A stretch of DNA of 64,000 nucleotides, taken from assembly GCA_050305635.1 (NCBI GenBank), contig JBNLFS010000020.1:1-64000 (forward strand). The letters are read 5' to 3'. The notes beneath the pieces were generated by a model. It searched no databases, was not told where the DNA came from, and saw nothing but the letters and a program-made list of their open reading frames with translations. A program made the position numbers and the translations under genes. Each line of letters opens with the position of its first letter. Position 1 is the stretch's first letter. Of the stretch, positions 36,404 to 45,466 are shown one piece after another. This DNA comes from Thiodiazotropha sp050305635. GTDB taxonomy: Bacteria; Pseudomonadota; Gammaproteobacteria; Chromatiales; Chromatiaceae.

Positions 36404-36604
36404 GGGGTCTGTTCCTGATGGGGATAAGGGTTGTTGATCATGCTTGAACAAGATGCTGAGACTACTGAATGAAATGGAAGTATAGCGGGTCTGCTGGGAC
36501 AGGGAGCGGTGGTGCGGGTCTCGCAGGCCGCTTTAACGACGCGCTATCGATAATCGGCGATCCGGATTCCCCCTGTCGGGGATATCTGAGTGTTAGCGAA
36601 TTTT

Positions 36605-36620
36605 CCGAGCGGCCCACTAG
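36605..36620. repeat. 16-bp repeat, copy 1
   Basis: CCGAGCGGCCCACTAG, preceded by GAATTT, occurs at the 3' end of the cytochrome-fusion gene and again at 42631-42646. The last four bases overlap the end of that gene. Confidence 0.5.
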
Positions 36621-38347
36621 CGACTGGGTATCACCCAGGTTTGCTTTTCCTCCCGCGAAGGATCGGCGACGACAGACAATGGCAGAACGTAGGCGCCTTT
36701 TGAGAGCGTTCGTTGATAAGGGCCCAGGCTGAAGCGGGGATACAGAGATGTCACGCGCAGGTTCTCCGACAGGCTCTCCAACTGTTCCATGAAGTACTCC
36801 CGGACCAGGTTGTGCTTGATCCGGTTCAGCACCTGGGCCAGGCTGGCGAGGGCGGTGAAGGTTTCGGACTGCAGACGGAAATAGCGCGTATCGAGAATGC
36901 CCTGTTTGCTGAGAAACCCCTCGCTTTGACCGTCACGCCCCTGCCAGGGAAGTGAAAAAGGGTGAATCAGATTGATGTTATCCGCCCCAATCCCACTGGT
37001 GGGATCCAAGGGTTGCGAGAGCAGGCTGGACGATTGATATATCGGGGCCTTGGCCGGGTGGGCGTCGAGGATTTGGCGAAACATGCTGAGTTCCTCGTCG
37101 TTCAACCAGAGCATCAGACTGACTCGGGATTCGAGCGCCGCGGCGGCTATGCTTTTCAACCTTTCAGTGTTGTTGAAATAGCGGGCTTCAGCGGTGATGG
37201 CCCTATCCGCAAGGGCCTGCTCCAGCGACCCTGAGGCGTAGCGCCCGGTTTCATTGTCGGGTGCGATTTGCAGGATATGCTCGGGTTTGGCGACTTTCCG
37301 GCTCAGGTGAGTGGCCAGGACTTCCGCCTCCAGTTCGAGACCCCGGGAGTAGTAAAAGGTGAAATGTGAGCGCTGACCTTGCGCGGGCATGTCCGTGTGC
37401 GGGAACAGGCACGGCAGGGCGCGTGCCTCGCAAAACCGGTCGATCGGCGACCAGGGCCCGGATACCGCGCCCCCCACGAGCAGGAAAACCGGTTGTTGTT
37501 CATAGCGGGACTGTAACTGCTCAGGCCAACTGTCCGGGTCGCCGTCGAGTTCCCACAAATGCCACTTCCAGCGACGGAAACTCTTAACGTTCCAATTGTT
37601 TTGCCGGTTGGAGAAAGCGGCGCGCTTCTCCTTTGCCTGAATGGCCCGGTTTTCGTGATCCACGAAACGGGAGGCGGTCTGGATCAATGCCGCCTGCGCG
37701 GCCTGGGGCAGACGCCGGTCCACCACCGTGGCGATATGCACGGTCTGCGCATCGACACCGGGGGATTTTGCATGGCTCAGGGTGCGCAGGTAGGCCATCA
37801 ATGCCTGGATGTCCGGTTGCGCCAGGCTATACCGGGGCATGGCCGCGCTGATTGGATCCCCCATCACGTCGATGCCGTTTTGCAGGGTGCGTCTGAAGGC
37901 GTTTTCTGAGTAGGCCCAGCGCTTGATGCGTCTCGGAACCGGTTCGGTGACGACTTTCAGGTGGTTGCGAAACAGGTAATCCCCGGTGATGGCGGGCACC
38001 TGTTCGCCCCCCTCCATACCGCCCAGACCGCTACGGCGGTGACAGCGTACGCAGGCCACGTCGCCGTCAGGCTGGTTCCTGGATACCACCTGTGATAGCG
38101 GGGTGCCATCGGACAAAATGCCTTCGAGGTAGATGCGTTTGCCTGCGGCAACCGGGTCCGGGGTTTCAGCTTCGAGACGCTCAGCCGCGGTCGCGACCAG
38201 AGCCCACAAGGCGAGCAGGGCAGGGATCAGGTACCGCCCGGGATACCTGGCCAGGTACCCCGGGTTTCCCGGTTGGATTCGAGTCCTTTCCTGACCTGCT
38301 GATGCGGAGCCTGGAGACCTTCTCATCCCCGTCCGCGTGATGCGCAT
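36617..38347 (-). CDS. Cytochrome c domain fused to a periplasmic-binding (branched-chain amino-acid type) fold
   Basis: The 576-residue exported protein has a signal helix around residues 38-55 (RYLIPALLALWALVATAAE). A mono-heme cytochrome c domain (about 60-200) has CVRCH near residue 99, a candidate axial Met in the VMGDPISAAMPRYS stretch, and the typical IQALMAYLRTLS end. The region from about 205 to 555 resembles type 1 periplasmic binding proteins (VFLLVGGAVSGPWSPI; ILQIAPDNETGRYASGSLEQAL; LMLWLNDEELSMFRQIL). ATG 38347 has AAGGAG eight bases upstream. It lies 12 bp after the multicopper oxidase gene, so electron exchange with that enzyme, or redox sensing of a bound ligand, is plausible. 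Confidence 0.8.
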   Translation of the reverse strand: MRITRTGMRRSPGSASAGQERTRIQPGNPGYLARYPGRYLIPALLALWALVATAAERLEAETPDPVAAGKRIYLEGILSDGTPLSQVVSRNQPDGDVACVRCHRRSGLGGMEGGEQVPAITGDYLFRNHLKVVTEPVPRRIKRWAYSENAFRRTLQNGIDVMGDPISAAMPRYSLAQPDIQALMAYLRTLSHAKSPGVDAQTVHIATVVDRRLPQAAQAALIQTASRFVDHENRAIQAKEKRAAFSNRQNNWNVKSFRRWKWHLWELDGDPDSWPEQLQSRYEQQPVFLLVGGAVSGPWSPIDRFCEARALPCLFPHTDMPAQGQRSHFTFYYSRGLELEAEVLATHLSRKVAKPEHILQIAPDNETGRYASGSLEQALADRAITAEARYFNNTERLKSIAAAALESRVSLMLWLNDEELSMFRQILDAHPAKAPIYQSSSLLSQPLDPTSGIGADNINLIHPFSLPWQGRDGQSEGFLSKQGILDTRYFRLQSETFTALASLAQVLNRIKHNLVREYFMEQLESLSENLRVTSLYPRFSLGPYQRTLSKGAYVLPLSVVADPSREEKQTWVIPSR

Positions 38348-38359
38348 GCGGTTGTCTCC

Positions 38360-40669
38360 TTACATGGGCTGAGGCGGAGTCGCTTCCGAGATCGGGGGTG
38401 TAGCGGTTGCCTCGAACAGTTCCTGGGGACAGGCGACACCGGCTTCGCCCACGCAGAAGGGCAGCATCATCTCGTTGTCCTCGTGCTCCAGGATGTGGCA
38501 GTGCCAGACATAAAGTCCCGGCAGATCGAAGCGCGCCACCACCTGGGTCACTTCACCCGGGTAGGCGATCACGGTGTCTTTCCAGCCCCGTTCGTTGGGT
38601 TCGACGCAGGGTGCGGCACAGTCGGTGACATTGTCTCCGTCCCGGTCGATATCGGTACCGTCCAGCGGTGAGCGCGAGACCACCTGGAACTGCACCAGGT
38701 GCAGATGGACCGGATGGGCATCCTCGGTGAAATTGTTGATTTCCCACAGCTCCGTGTTGCCCAGGGTGGGATTGATCCAGATCGGGTCAGACCACAGCAG
38801 GGGCTGGAACTGTCCCGAGGTTTGGTCAAATGCGCCCAGGGTGGCGGCCATAGGGGCTACCGGCACCACGTTACCGTCCTCGACGGTGGTGACCAGGGAC
38901 GACTCCTCTTCATGCAGGGACAGGGCGCGGGTCACATTCGGGATGATCGGCGCAATGCCGGGCATGGCCAGGGACTCGACTGGGGTGCTGATGTCCGGGT
39001 TCTCCGCTACCAGACTCAGGTTGAAGCGCATGATCTGGCCGGTGCTCAGGGGATCGGCCATCTCCGCGGGATCGATCGGGAATCCGCCGAAGGGAGCGTC
39101 GGGTGCGGTGTTGCCCACCTGTACGTAGGCGGTGCCCGGCGGTACCCGGGAGAAGTCGACGATCACATCCATGCGTTCCGCGGGACCCATCAGCAGCGCC
39201 TCATCGGTGGCGGAGGCCGGAGACTTTTCAGTGGGAATCGTACCGTTACCCGGCAGCAGGGTCTTGAAGCCGGTGCTGATCTCCACCACTTGCGGCAGCA
39301 GTCCGCCGTCACCACCGATCTGGTAGAAGGGCACTTCGCCGAGGGGGTTGTTGTCCGCGTCGTAGGCGATCAGGTTCAGGTTGAGAAAACGGGAGTTACA
39401 GCCGTTGAGCAGCCGCAGGCGGTAGCGGGCAGGCGCCACGTCGAGATAGGGCCAGGATTGTCCGTTGACTACGATGGTTTCGAAGAAGGCCTCCGGGTTC
39501 CACAGGGGCGCGATGTCGCTCGCAAGGTTAACGCCGTCGTCGGATTGAGGCATGACGGCCCCGTCATAGCCGTCGAAGCGTGCTCGGCTTTCCGGGTAGT
39601 AGAGCGAGCCGTCGGGATTGAAGGAGCGGTCCTGGATGACGATCGGCAGTTCACGGAGTTTGCGGCTGTCTTCCAGGGTGGTCCGCTTGGGTGCAGGACT
39701 GGGCAGGCCGAGGGCGCCTTCAGTCATGTCCCGCAACAGGTAGAAACCCGCGGGTCCGGCGTAGACATTGGTGCGGGTCATGCCCAGGGTATGGTCATGA
39801 AACCACAGGGTGGAGGCGGTCTGGTCGTTGGGATACTGGAAATCCGCGAATCCCTGGGTACCGTCGTTGATGGCCGCGCCTGCCCCGGCATAACCCGTGG
39901 AAGCCTGGCCAGCGACGGGATTGCGGGTGATATCTCCAAACAGGAGTCCCTTGCTGGCGAAGCTTTCGGGAATATTGTTGGCCTTGGGCAGCCACCAGGC
40001 CTCGGGGTAACCGTCGCTTTCCGGGCCGACATGGGCGCCGTGCAGATGGGCCACCATGGGTACCGGGCCGCTGTAAGGTTCACCGCTTTGACCGCGGCAG
40101 TCGGTACGCAGGGGGCCAGGGCCGATCTCAAGCAGATCGGGGCGGCAGTCCTGCGCCGGATTGGCCCAGTGCAGGGTCTGGTCCACCGGAAGCAGGTGGG
40201 GCAGGTAGTTACCGTTGGCGTCCACCAGGTCGTTGATCCAACGGACCCGCAGTGGTTTGTTCTGCTTTGCTTCCAGAGTGAAGGAGGGGTAGAAGAAACT
40301 GCCCCCCTCGGCGACGGTTTTCGCGCTGCCATCCGGGTCCTTATCGGCGTTGGCGCCGTAGCTCCAGACCGTGGTGGGATTGAAACCGTCCGTGCTCGGC
40401 AGGATCTGTTGTTGAAACTGCCGCACGGCGATTTCGTAATAATCGATCTCCTTCTCTTTGAGTTTGCCGTTGGCCTTGGGCAGCCAGGCCGTCACCTGAC
40501 CGGACCCGGGCATCACCGGCGGAACGACCAGCGGCGTAACGTACTTGCTCACCTGTGCGCCATCTACGGTGCCCGTGTACAGGTGTCCCGCCTGTCCGGT
40601 TTCGCAAAGGCATGCGCAGCCCCCCACCAGAATAGCGTGGAGAATCGGTTTGGTTTTGTGGTTGGTCAC
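38360..40669 (-). CDS. Exported multicopper oxidase
   Basis: The 769-residue cupredoxin-domain oxidase has four copper-binding blocks: HLHGAHVG (about 206), WFHDHTLGM (about 289), HPVHLHLVQF (about 651) and WHCHILEHEDNEMM (about 720). These hold the trinuclear site and the type 1 copper (Cys in WHCH, axial Met). The pattern is nearest to CotA/bilirubin-oxidase-like enzymes. The N-terminus is a signal peptide that could be a lipobox (ILVGGC). The start is GTG 40669 behind GGGGGG. Possible substrates are metals (Mn, Cu, Fe) or phenols. It is the first gene of a two-gene operon with the cytochrome fusion. Confidence 0.88.
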   Translation of the reverse strand: MTNHKTKPILHAILVGGCACLCETGQAGHLYTGTVDGAQVSKYVTPLVVPPVMPGSGQVTAWLPKANGKLKEKEIDYYEIAVRQFQQQILPSTDGFNPTTVWSYGANADKDPDGSAKTVAEGGSFFYPSFTLEAKQNKPLRVRWINDLVDANGNYLPHLLPVDQTLHWANPAQDCRPDLLEIGPGPLRTDCRGQSGEPYSGPVPMVAHLHGAHVGPESDGYPEAWWLPKANNIPESFASKGLLFGDITRNPVAGQASTGYAGAGAAINDGTQGFADFQYPNDQTASTLWFHDHTLGMTRTNVYAGPAGFYLLRDMTEGALGLPSPAPKRTTLEDSRKLRELPIVIQDRSFNPDGSLYYPESRARFDGYDGAVMPQSDDGVNLASDIAPLWNPEAFFETIVVNGQSWPYLDVAPARYRLRLLNGCNSRFLNLNLIAYDADNNPLGEVPFYQIGGDGGLLPQVVEISTGFKTLLPGNGTIPTEKSPASATDEALLMGPAERMDVIVDFSRVPPGTAYVQVGNTAPDAPFGGFPIDPAEMADPLSTGQIMRFNLSLVAENPDISTPVESLAMPGIAPIIPNVTRALSLHEEESSLVTTVEDGNVVPVAPMAATLGAFDQTSGQFQPLLWSDPIWINPTLGNTELWEINNFTEDAHPVHLHLVQFQVVSRSPLDGTDIDRDGDNVTDCAAPCVEPNERGWKDTVIAYPGEVTQVVARFDLPGLYVWHCHILEHEDNEMMLPFCVGEAGVACPQELFEATATPPISEATPPQPM

Positions 40670-41071
40670 TGTTTATCCCCCCAGATGAATAGGCGTTAAG
40701 CGTTGTGCGCTCACGAGTTCAAGGCAGATTGCCCGTCTCGTTTTTTGTTGTATTTCGCCGCTGCATCTCATGGCCGGGCCACAGGCTATGGTCGCAGTAG
40801 TCGCTTGTTCCTGAGAGACACAAATACCTTAAGCGCCGCTTAAATTAAACGGGGTTACAGAGTAATACGGAGTTGTTGACAGACATTTACCGATAAACCC
40901 TACCCGGGAGGATGGGGGTGTCTGGGTAGGGGGGCTACCGTGGCGTTTTGATGCCATGCTGCAGGCAGGCACGCTTCGGCTGAAGACGACATATCGGGTG
41001 GCCGGGTTACTAACAAGCGGCTCGGCGGCTGTTGTCACGCATATCCTGGAAACCGGATCGGGTGAGTGGCG
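40670..41071. promoter_or_regulatory. Upstream region of the multicopper oxidase operon with inverted repeat
   Basis: An exact palindrome TTAAGC-GCC-GCTTAA lies at 40829-40843 in an otherwise featureless 402-bp gap. It is about 160 bp upstream of the oxidase start on the minus strand and could be an operator. No gene was seen. Confidence 0.4.
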
Positions 41072-42460
41072 CTACAGGTCGATGCGCTCCAGCAGTGAAG
41101 GCAGGCGAACGTCCGCGTTGAGTTCAGCGCAGATGCGCGCCTTCAGAGCTTCGCTGGCATCCGGTTCGCCATGTACCAGCACCAGGGGTGGCCGATTGCG
41201 AAAGGCCGCGTACCAATCGAACAGTCCCTGCTGATCCGCATGCGCGGAGAGGCCGCCGATGGTGTGCACCTGGGCCTGCACCGTGAGTTCGCGTCCGGCC
41301 AGGTGGATCTGCCGGGCGCCGTCGACCAGTGCGCGACCCGGCGTTCCGGCCGCCTGGAAACCTACGATCAGCACATGGCTGTCACGGCGATGCAGGTTGT
41401 GGCGCAGGTGGTGACGGATGCGCCCGCCGGTGCACATGCCGCTGCCGGCGATGATGATGGCGCCGGCGTGGACCCGGTTGAGGGCCATCGATTCCTCGGT
41501 TTCACGGGTCATGTGGAGATTCGGCAGGTCGTGGAGTGAGCCGCTGTTTTGCTGCACATGGCGGGCCTCGCGGTCGTAGACCTGGGGATGCCGCGCATAG
41601 ACCTCGGTGGCTTCGATGGCCATGGGGCTGTCGAGGAAGATGTCCCAGGCCGCCAGCTCCCACTCCTCGAAATGCTGTTTGAAGGCATACAGCAGTTCCT
41701 GGGTGCGTCCCACGGCGAAGGAGGGGATGAGGATGTTGCCACGCCCCTTGCGTGCGCCGAGGATGATCTCGCCCATCTCCTGCCAGGTCCTGTCCCAGCT
41801 CCGGTGCAAGCGATTGCCGTAGGTGCTCTCCATGAGCACCAGGTCCGCCTCGGGAATCCTCACCGGGTCGCGCAGAATCGGGGCTCCGCGATGGCCCAGG
41901 TCGCCGCTGATCACCAGCCGACGCCGCACACCCTGTTCCTGCAGGTCCAGACAGACGATGGCGGAGCCGAGTATGTGCCCCGCATCCAGGAGTCTGAGGG
42001 TGACGCCTGGGAGCAACGCGTGAGGGGTGTCGTACTCCAGCGGAACCAGGGACTGAACCGCCGCGATAGCATCCTCGCGATCATAGAGTGGCAGGATCGG
42101 ATCGTCGCCGGATTTGCGCAGTTTGCGGTTGGCCCACTCGGCCTCGCGTTCATTCAGGAACGCGGCATCCTTGAGCATGATCCGGGCCAGGTCCGCGCTG
42201 GCTTCATGGGTGTAGACCGGTCCGTCGTAACCGCGTTTGACCAGCAGGGGCAGGCGCCCGGAATGGTCCAGGTGGGCATGGGTGAGCACCACCGCATCGA
42301 TCTCCCGGGGGTCGAAAGGGAAGGGGGCCTCGTTGGCGGCTTCATGTTCCCGATTGCCCTGCACCAGGCCGCACTCGATGAGGACCTTGTGTGTGCCGAT
42401 GGTCAGCAGATAGCAGGATCCCGTGACCTCTCCGACGGCGCCCAAAAACTGCAGTTTCAT
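41072..42460 (-). CDS. MBL-fold RNA nuclease of the beta-CASP/RMMBL type
   Basis: The 462-residue cytoplasmic protein has a metallo-beta-lactamase core with THAHLDHSG (HxHxDH, 61-66), a later GDLGH ligand motif and LDAGHILGSA. The inserted beta-CASP domain contains ESTYGNRLH, FAVGRTQELL and GSGMCTGGRIRHHL. The C-terminal RMMBL segment ends near GGLSAHADQQGLFDWY. It resembles the CPSF73-like exonuclease/endonuclease group found widely in bacteria (YSH1-type). It would process or degrade RNA. The ATG at 42460 follows GAGGTGAGCC on the minus strand. Confidence 0.92.
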   Translation of the reverse strand: MKLQFLGAVGEVTGSCYLLTIGTHKVLIECGLVQGNREHEAANEAPFPFDPREIDAVVLTHAHLDHSGRLPLLVKRGYDGPVYTHEASADLARIMLKDAAFLNEREAEWANRKLRKSGDDPILPLYDREDAIAAVQSLVPLEYDTPHALLPGVTLRLLDAGHILGSAIVCLDLQEQGVRRRLVISGDLGHRGAPILRDPVRIPEADLVLMESTYGNRLHRSWDRTWQEMGEIILGARKGRGNILIPSFAVGRTQELLYAFKQHFEEWELAAWDIFLDSPMAIEATEVYARHPQVYDREARHVQQNSGSLHDLPNLHMTRETEESMALNRVHAGAIIIAGSGMCTGGRIRHHLRHNLHRRDSHVLIVGFQAAGTPGRALVDGARQIHLAGRELTVQAQVHTIGGLSAHADQQGLFDWYAAFRNRPPLVLVHGEPDASEALKARICAELNADVRLPSLLERIDL

Positions 42461-42630
42461 GGCTCACCTCGTGTCGCGCTGAAATACCCCCTGCCTTCAG
42501 TATGGACTGAAATACGGGGCTTTTTGGGCCGCGTCGGGTGTTCCCTCGGGCATGGCGGGAGAAATCTGGTTGTTTGTTGATGCGGGACAGCCCGCTGGGC
42601 CGGACCGGTTCGGCGGGCTGTTGGAATTTA

Positions 42631-42646
42631 CCGAGCGGCCCACTAG
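42631..42646. repeat. 16-bp repeat, copy 2
   Basis: CCGAGCGGCCCACTAG is preceded by GGGCTGTTGGAATTTA, which resembles the MITE end (GGCTGTTGAAATT). It lies between the MBL nuclease and hydrolase genes. Confidence 0.5.
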
Positions 42647-42677
42647 ATCAGGTTTTCAAGGGGGAGCCGTCGGTGTT

Positions 42678-43337
42678 TTATTTAAGGTGCTGTGCAAAGA
42701 ATTCCAGCAGTTCACGCCAGGCATCCTTGTCCGCGGCGGCGTCGTAATGGGGACTGGTGGGGTTGGTGAAGCCGTGCGCCGCATCGTAACTCACGGATCG
42801 GGTGAGTTTCCCGGCGCTCTTCATGGCCTGCTCGAAAAGCGCTTGTTTTTCCGGCCAGGTGCGCTCCTGCTGTGCATAGATCGCCAGGACCGGACCTTGC
42901 AGGTGCGCCAGTTTGTCCGCGTCGGTTTCCATGCGGCAGTAGGCCAGCGCCGTGGCCGATACCGCGTCCGGCCGCAGCAGACTTGCCTGCATGGCCTGTT
43001 TGCCGCCAAAGGAACAGCCGTAGACGCCCAGCTTGCGGTCACCTGCGGTCAGCGTCTCGATTGCGGCGATCAGTTTGCGATCCGCCGCCGCCTGATCGAT
43101 CTCCCGCATCCAGGTCGCGGCCTGTTCGGGATCGTCGGTGACACGTCCGTCATACAGGTCGATTGCCAGCGCCTTGTAGCCCTGGTCGGCCAGTCGTTCC
43201 GCCCAGAGACGGTTGTGCGGTTTCAATCCCCACCACTCATGCAGGATCAGAACCCCGGCCCGGGCCTCTTCATCTCCGCAGGCATAGGCGGAGAAGGTTT
43301 CTCCGTTCCGGGTGGTCAACTCGATCGCTTCTGGCAT
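42678..43337 (-). CDS. Dienelactone-hydrolase-family protein
   Basis: The 219-residue alpha/beta hydrolase has the family's cysteine nucleophile in GVYGCSFGGKQ (Cys108), the conserved HEWWGL (Glu34) that activates it, and His188 in DAAHGF. The acidic residue expected near 158 is Glu in YAQQERTWP rather than Asp. ATG 43337 (MPEAIELTTR) was preferred to an upstream start because the fold begins there. Members hydrolyse dienelactones or unrelated esters; the substrate is unknown. It has no signal peptide. Confidence 0.85.
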   Translation of the reverse strand: MPEAIELTTRNGETFSAYACGDEEARAGVLILHEWWGLKPHNRLWAERLADQGYKALAIDLYDGRVTDDPEQAATWMREIDQAAADRKLIAAIETLTAGDRKLGVYGCSFGGKQAMQASLLRPDAVSATALAYCRMETDADKLAHLQGPVLAIYAQQERTWPEKQALFEQAMKSAGKLTRSVSYDAAHGFTNPTSPHYDAAADKDAWRELLEFFAQHLK

Positions 43338-43458
43338 GGCGGGATGTCTCTGTGAAGTAGGCTTGTGCGCGCTGAGTGTCAACAGGCCCTAAGATAGAAC
43401 ACTATGCCGGATCAGAACAGCTGAAGAGGCCGCATGGATCGACGGGTAATCAGAGTTC

Positions 43459-43808
43459 TTAAAGATCCCGGATACTGCGCCAGGCCGGGTGATCCGCGAT
43501 CTGTTGCAGAGCGATGCCCAGCAGGGTTTTTCCCGGTTCCGTTCTGTGCCAGGTGGAGGCCCCGGAGGGATGGGGCAGGGGGATGATGTCCACTTCCCGT
43601 TGATCCAGGAGCTGAAAAGGGTCTTTCCCGCCGTCCAGGCAAAGGGCTTGCCCGCCGGACCCTCTTTGTCGCCCGGCGCCTGACCGACCAGGATGATCGG
43701 AGAGACGATCGGGTTGCCGATGACCACGGGACCCAGCATCTGCGGGCAGGCAGTGCAGGCCTTGAGTTTTTTCTGGTGAGCCTGAATGGCGGATTGAAGC
43801 GGTATCAA
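43459..43808 (-). pseudogene. Uracil-DNA glycosylase family, internally deleted
   Basis: The N-terminal frame from about 43808 (TTG) encodes LKACTACPQMLGPVVIGNP and ILVGQAPGDKEGPAGKPFAWTAGKTLF, the GQAPGD active-site motif of [4Fe-4S] UDGs. Directly after GKTLF the matching sequence moves to another frame: QLLDQREVDIIPLPHPSGASTWH...AWRSIRDL, which is the C-terminal HPSG motif region, ending at the TAA at 43459. The 80-100 residues normally between these motifs are absent. A deletion plus frameshift has therefore destroyed the gene, which should not encode an active repair enzyme. Confidence 0.75.
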
Positions 43809-43833
43809 CGGTGACGGTCCTGAGCCTGAATCC

Positions 43834-44064
43834 TCAATCCAGCCACTCCAGCAGGTAATAGAGGCGAAAACCCTCGGAGGATCTCGAAGGGCCCATGACC
43901 CGTGCGGCATGACAATCCTCCCGGCTCCTCGCCTGTTGGATCGCATCCTCCACCGTGTCTACCGGTGTGACACAGTTTTCAGGAAAGCGCTTGCGCCGGC
44001 GACTCGGGGTATAGATGACGGCAAGGCAGGGTTTGACAAGGCTGTCATCGGTATCCTGGGTCAT
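43834..44064 (-). CDS. Small conserved-looking hypothetical protein
   Basis: The 76-residue protein has a basic N-terminal segment (YTPSRRRKRFPENCVTPVDT) and the compact C-terminal phrase AARVMGPSRSSEGFRLYYLLEWLD. I recall similar short proteins in gammaproteobacteria but know no function. There is no signal or membrane helix. It lies immediately upstream of the broken glycosylase gene on the same strand and may once have shared its transcript. Confidence 0.55.
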   Translation of the reverse strand: MTQDTDDSLVKPCLAVIYTPSRRRKRFPENCVTPVDTVEDAIQQARSREDCHAARVMGPSRSSEGFRLYYLLEWLD

Positions 44065-44380
44065 TGTGTTGTCCGGTTGGGATGCGAGGTTCCGCTCATG
44101 ACACGTCCCCTCGGGGGGTGATCAAGGTGAAGCGCGACCTGCGTGGCATCGTTAATCCGCTTGTTGTGCGCGACATGCTCGTCTGAATTGAACCCGCTTC
44201 CGAACGGAAAAACAAGGTTGATGTAACCCAGACCTCGAAGCCTGTCAGTGATGCCCGGTATGTGGGGGGATGCTGAGTCTCCGATTCAAAAATCCGCGTC
44301 ACAGGCCGATACATAGACAGAGAAGCACGGTTTCAGAGTTTTCCTTACGTTGGCAGACTGGCGTACTGCGGGGGCGTATC
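44065..44380. other. Intergenic region, nothing recognised
   Basis: This is a divergent promoter region between the small hypothetical gene and the EF-hand-like gene. No motif was identified. Confidence 0.35.
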
Positions 44381-45466
44381 ATGATCATCACCCAATCTTC
44401 CGTGACCCTGGCGAGCCAGCATGCCGCCGAGGTGCACCACAAGGAAAAGTCCCGTCTCACGATCTGGAGCGGTCAACGCCCCGAATCCGCTGCCGCACAA
44501 CCGGCCAGACCGGGAACGCGGCATGCGATGCAGGGGCCGACCCTTCCGCTCGAAATCTCCCGGGCGGCGCAATCCCTGCAACCGAACAAGGCACTCCTCA
44601 AGCTGGACACTACGGCGCCTAAAACGCCCATGGGTGATCTGAAGATCCAGTTGCTGAAGTTGTTGGTCGAGCGATTCACCGGGCGTGAGATCGACCTGCT
44701 GACGCCGGACGAGTTAAACCCGGACGTCCAGCCCGTCGAGGACGGGCAGGCCCGATCCGCGCCTCAGCCAGAAGGTCAGGCCGCGACCCCGTCTGTGGGC
44801 TGGGGTTTGATCTACGACTTCTATGCCGCTCATTATGAGTCGGAACACACCGAGTTTCAGGCGCAGGGGACGGTTCGTACCCTTGACGGACAAGAGATCG
44901 GCATCACGCTGCAACTGAGTATGAGCCGTGAGTTTTTCAGCGAAACGTCCATTCAGTTACGTGCGGGCGATGCGGTCATGAAGGACCCCCTGGTGGTCAA
45001 TTTCAACGGGACCGCGGCGCAACTGAGCGAACGTAACTTCAGCTTCGATATCGACGCGGATGGACGCGAGGATCAGATCGCCTTCGTTCGGCCGGGGAGC
45101 GGTCTGCTTTCACTCGATCGCAACTCGGATGGGGTGATCAATGACGGCAGTGAATTATTCGGAGCCGTGAGCGGAAACGGTTTTGCGGAACTCGCTGCCT
45201 TTGATGGGGACAACAACGGTTGGATCGATGAAGCGGACGCCGTCTACAACCGCCTGCGCATCTGGACCAAAGATGCAGAGGGTCAGGATTCACTGATGGC
45301 TTTGGGCCAGGCCGGCATCGGTGCGATCTATCTCGGCTCCGTGGAGACGCCCTTTCTGCTGAAGGATGCGGCTAATGAGACCCTGGGGCAGATCCGCCAG
45401 ACGGGTTTGTACCTCTCCGAGGAGGGGGTGGCGGGTAGCGTTCAACAACTGGACCTTGTGGTTTAG
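44381..45466 (+). CDS. Hypothetical protein with calcium-binding-type loops
   Basis: The 361-residue protein has no signal peptide. The C-terminal third has Asp/Asn-rich loops of EF-hand-like DxDxDG type: FDIDADGREDQ, LDRNSDGVINDGSELFG and FDGDNNGWIDEADAVYNRLRIW. This arrangement recurs in bacterial proteins of unknown function linked to RTX/VCBS-like repeats. The first third is low-complexity and probably disordered. ATG 44381 (MIITQSSVTLAS) was chosen as the best start. A role in calcium-dependent surface or signalling processes is a guess only. Confidence 0.65.
   Translation: MIITQSSVTLASQHAAEVHHKEKSRLTIWSGQRPESAAAQPARPGTRHAMQGPTLPLEISRAAQSLQPNKALLKLDTTAPKTPMGDLKIQLLKLLVERFTGREIDLLTPDELNPDVQPVEDGQARSAPQPEGQAATPSVGWGLIYDFYAAHYESEHTEFQAQGTVRTLDGQEIGITLQLSMSREFFSETSIQLRAGDAVMKDPLVVNFNGTAAQLSERNFSFDIDADGREDQIAFVRPGSGLLSLDRNSDGVINDGSELFGAVSGNGFAELAAFDGDNNGWIDEADAVYNRLRIWTKDAEGQDSLMALGQAGIGAIYLGSVETPFLLKDAANETLGQIRQTGLYLSEEGVAGSVQQLDLVV

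Noticed and set aside
38699..40699. 666-codon open frame antisense to the multicopper oxidase
   Set aside because: It is the codon-bias shadow of a high-GC gene; the sense strand has all four copper motifs and the antisense product has no family features.
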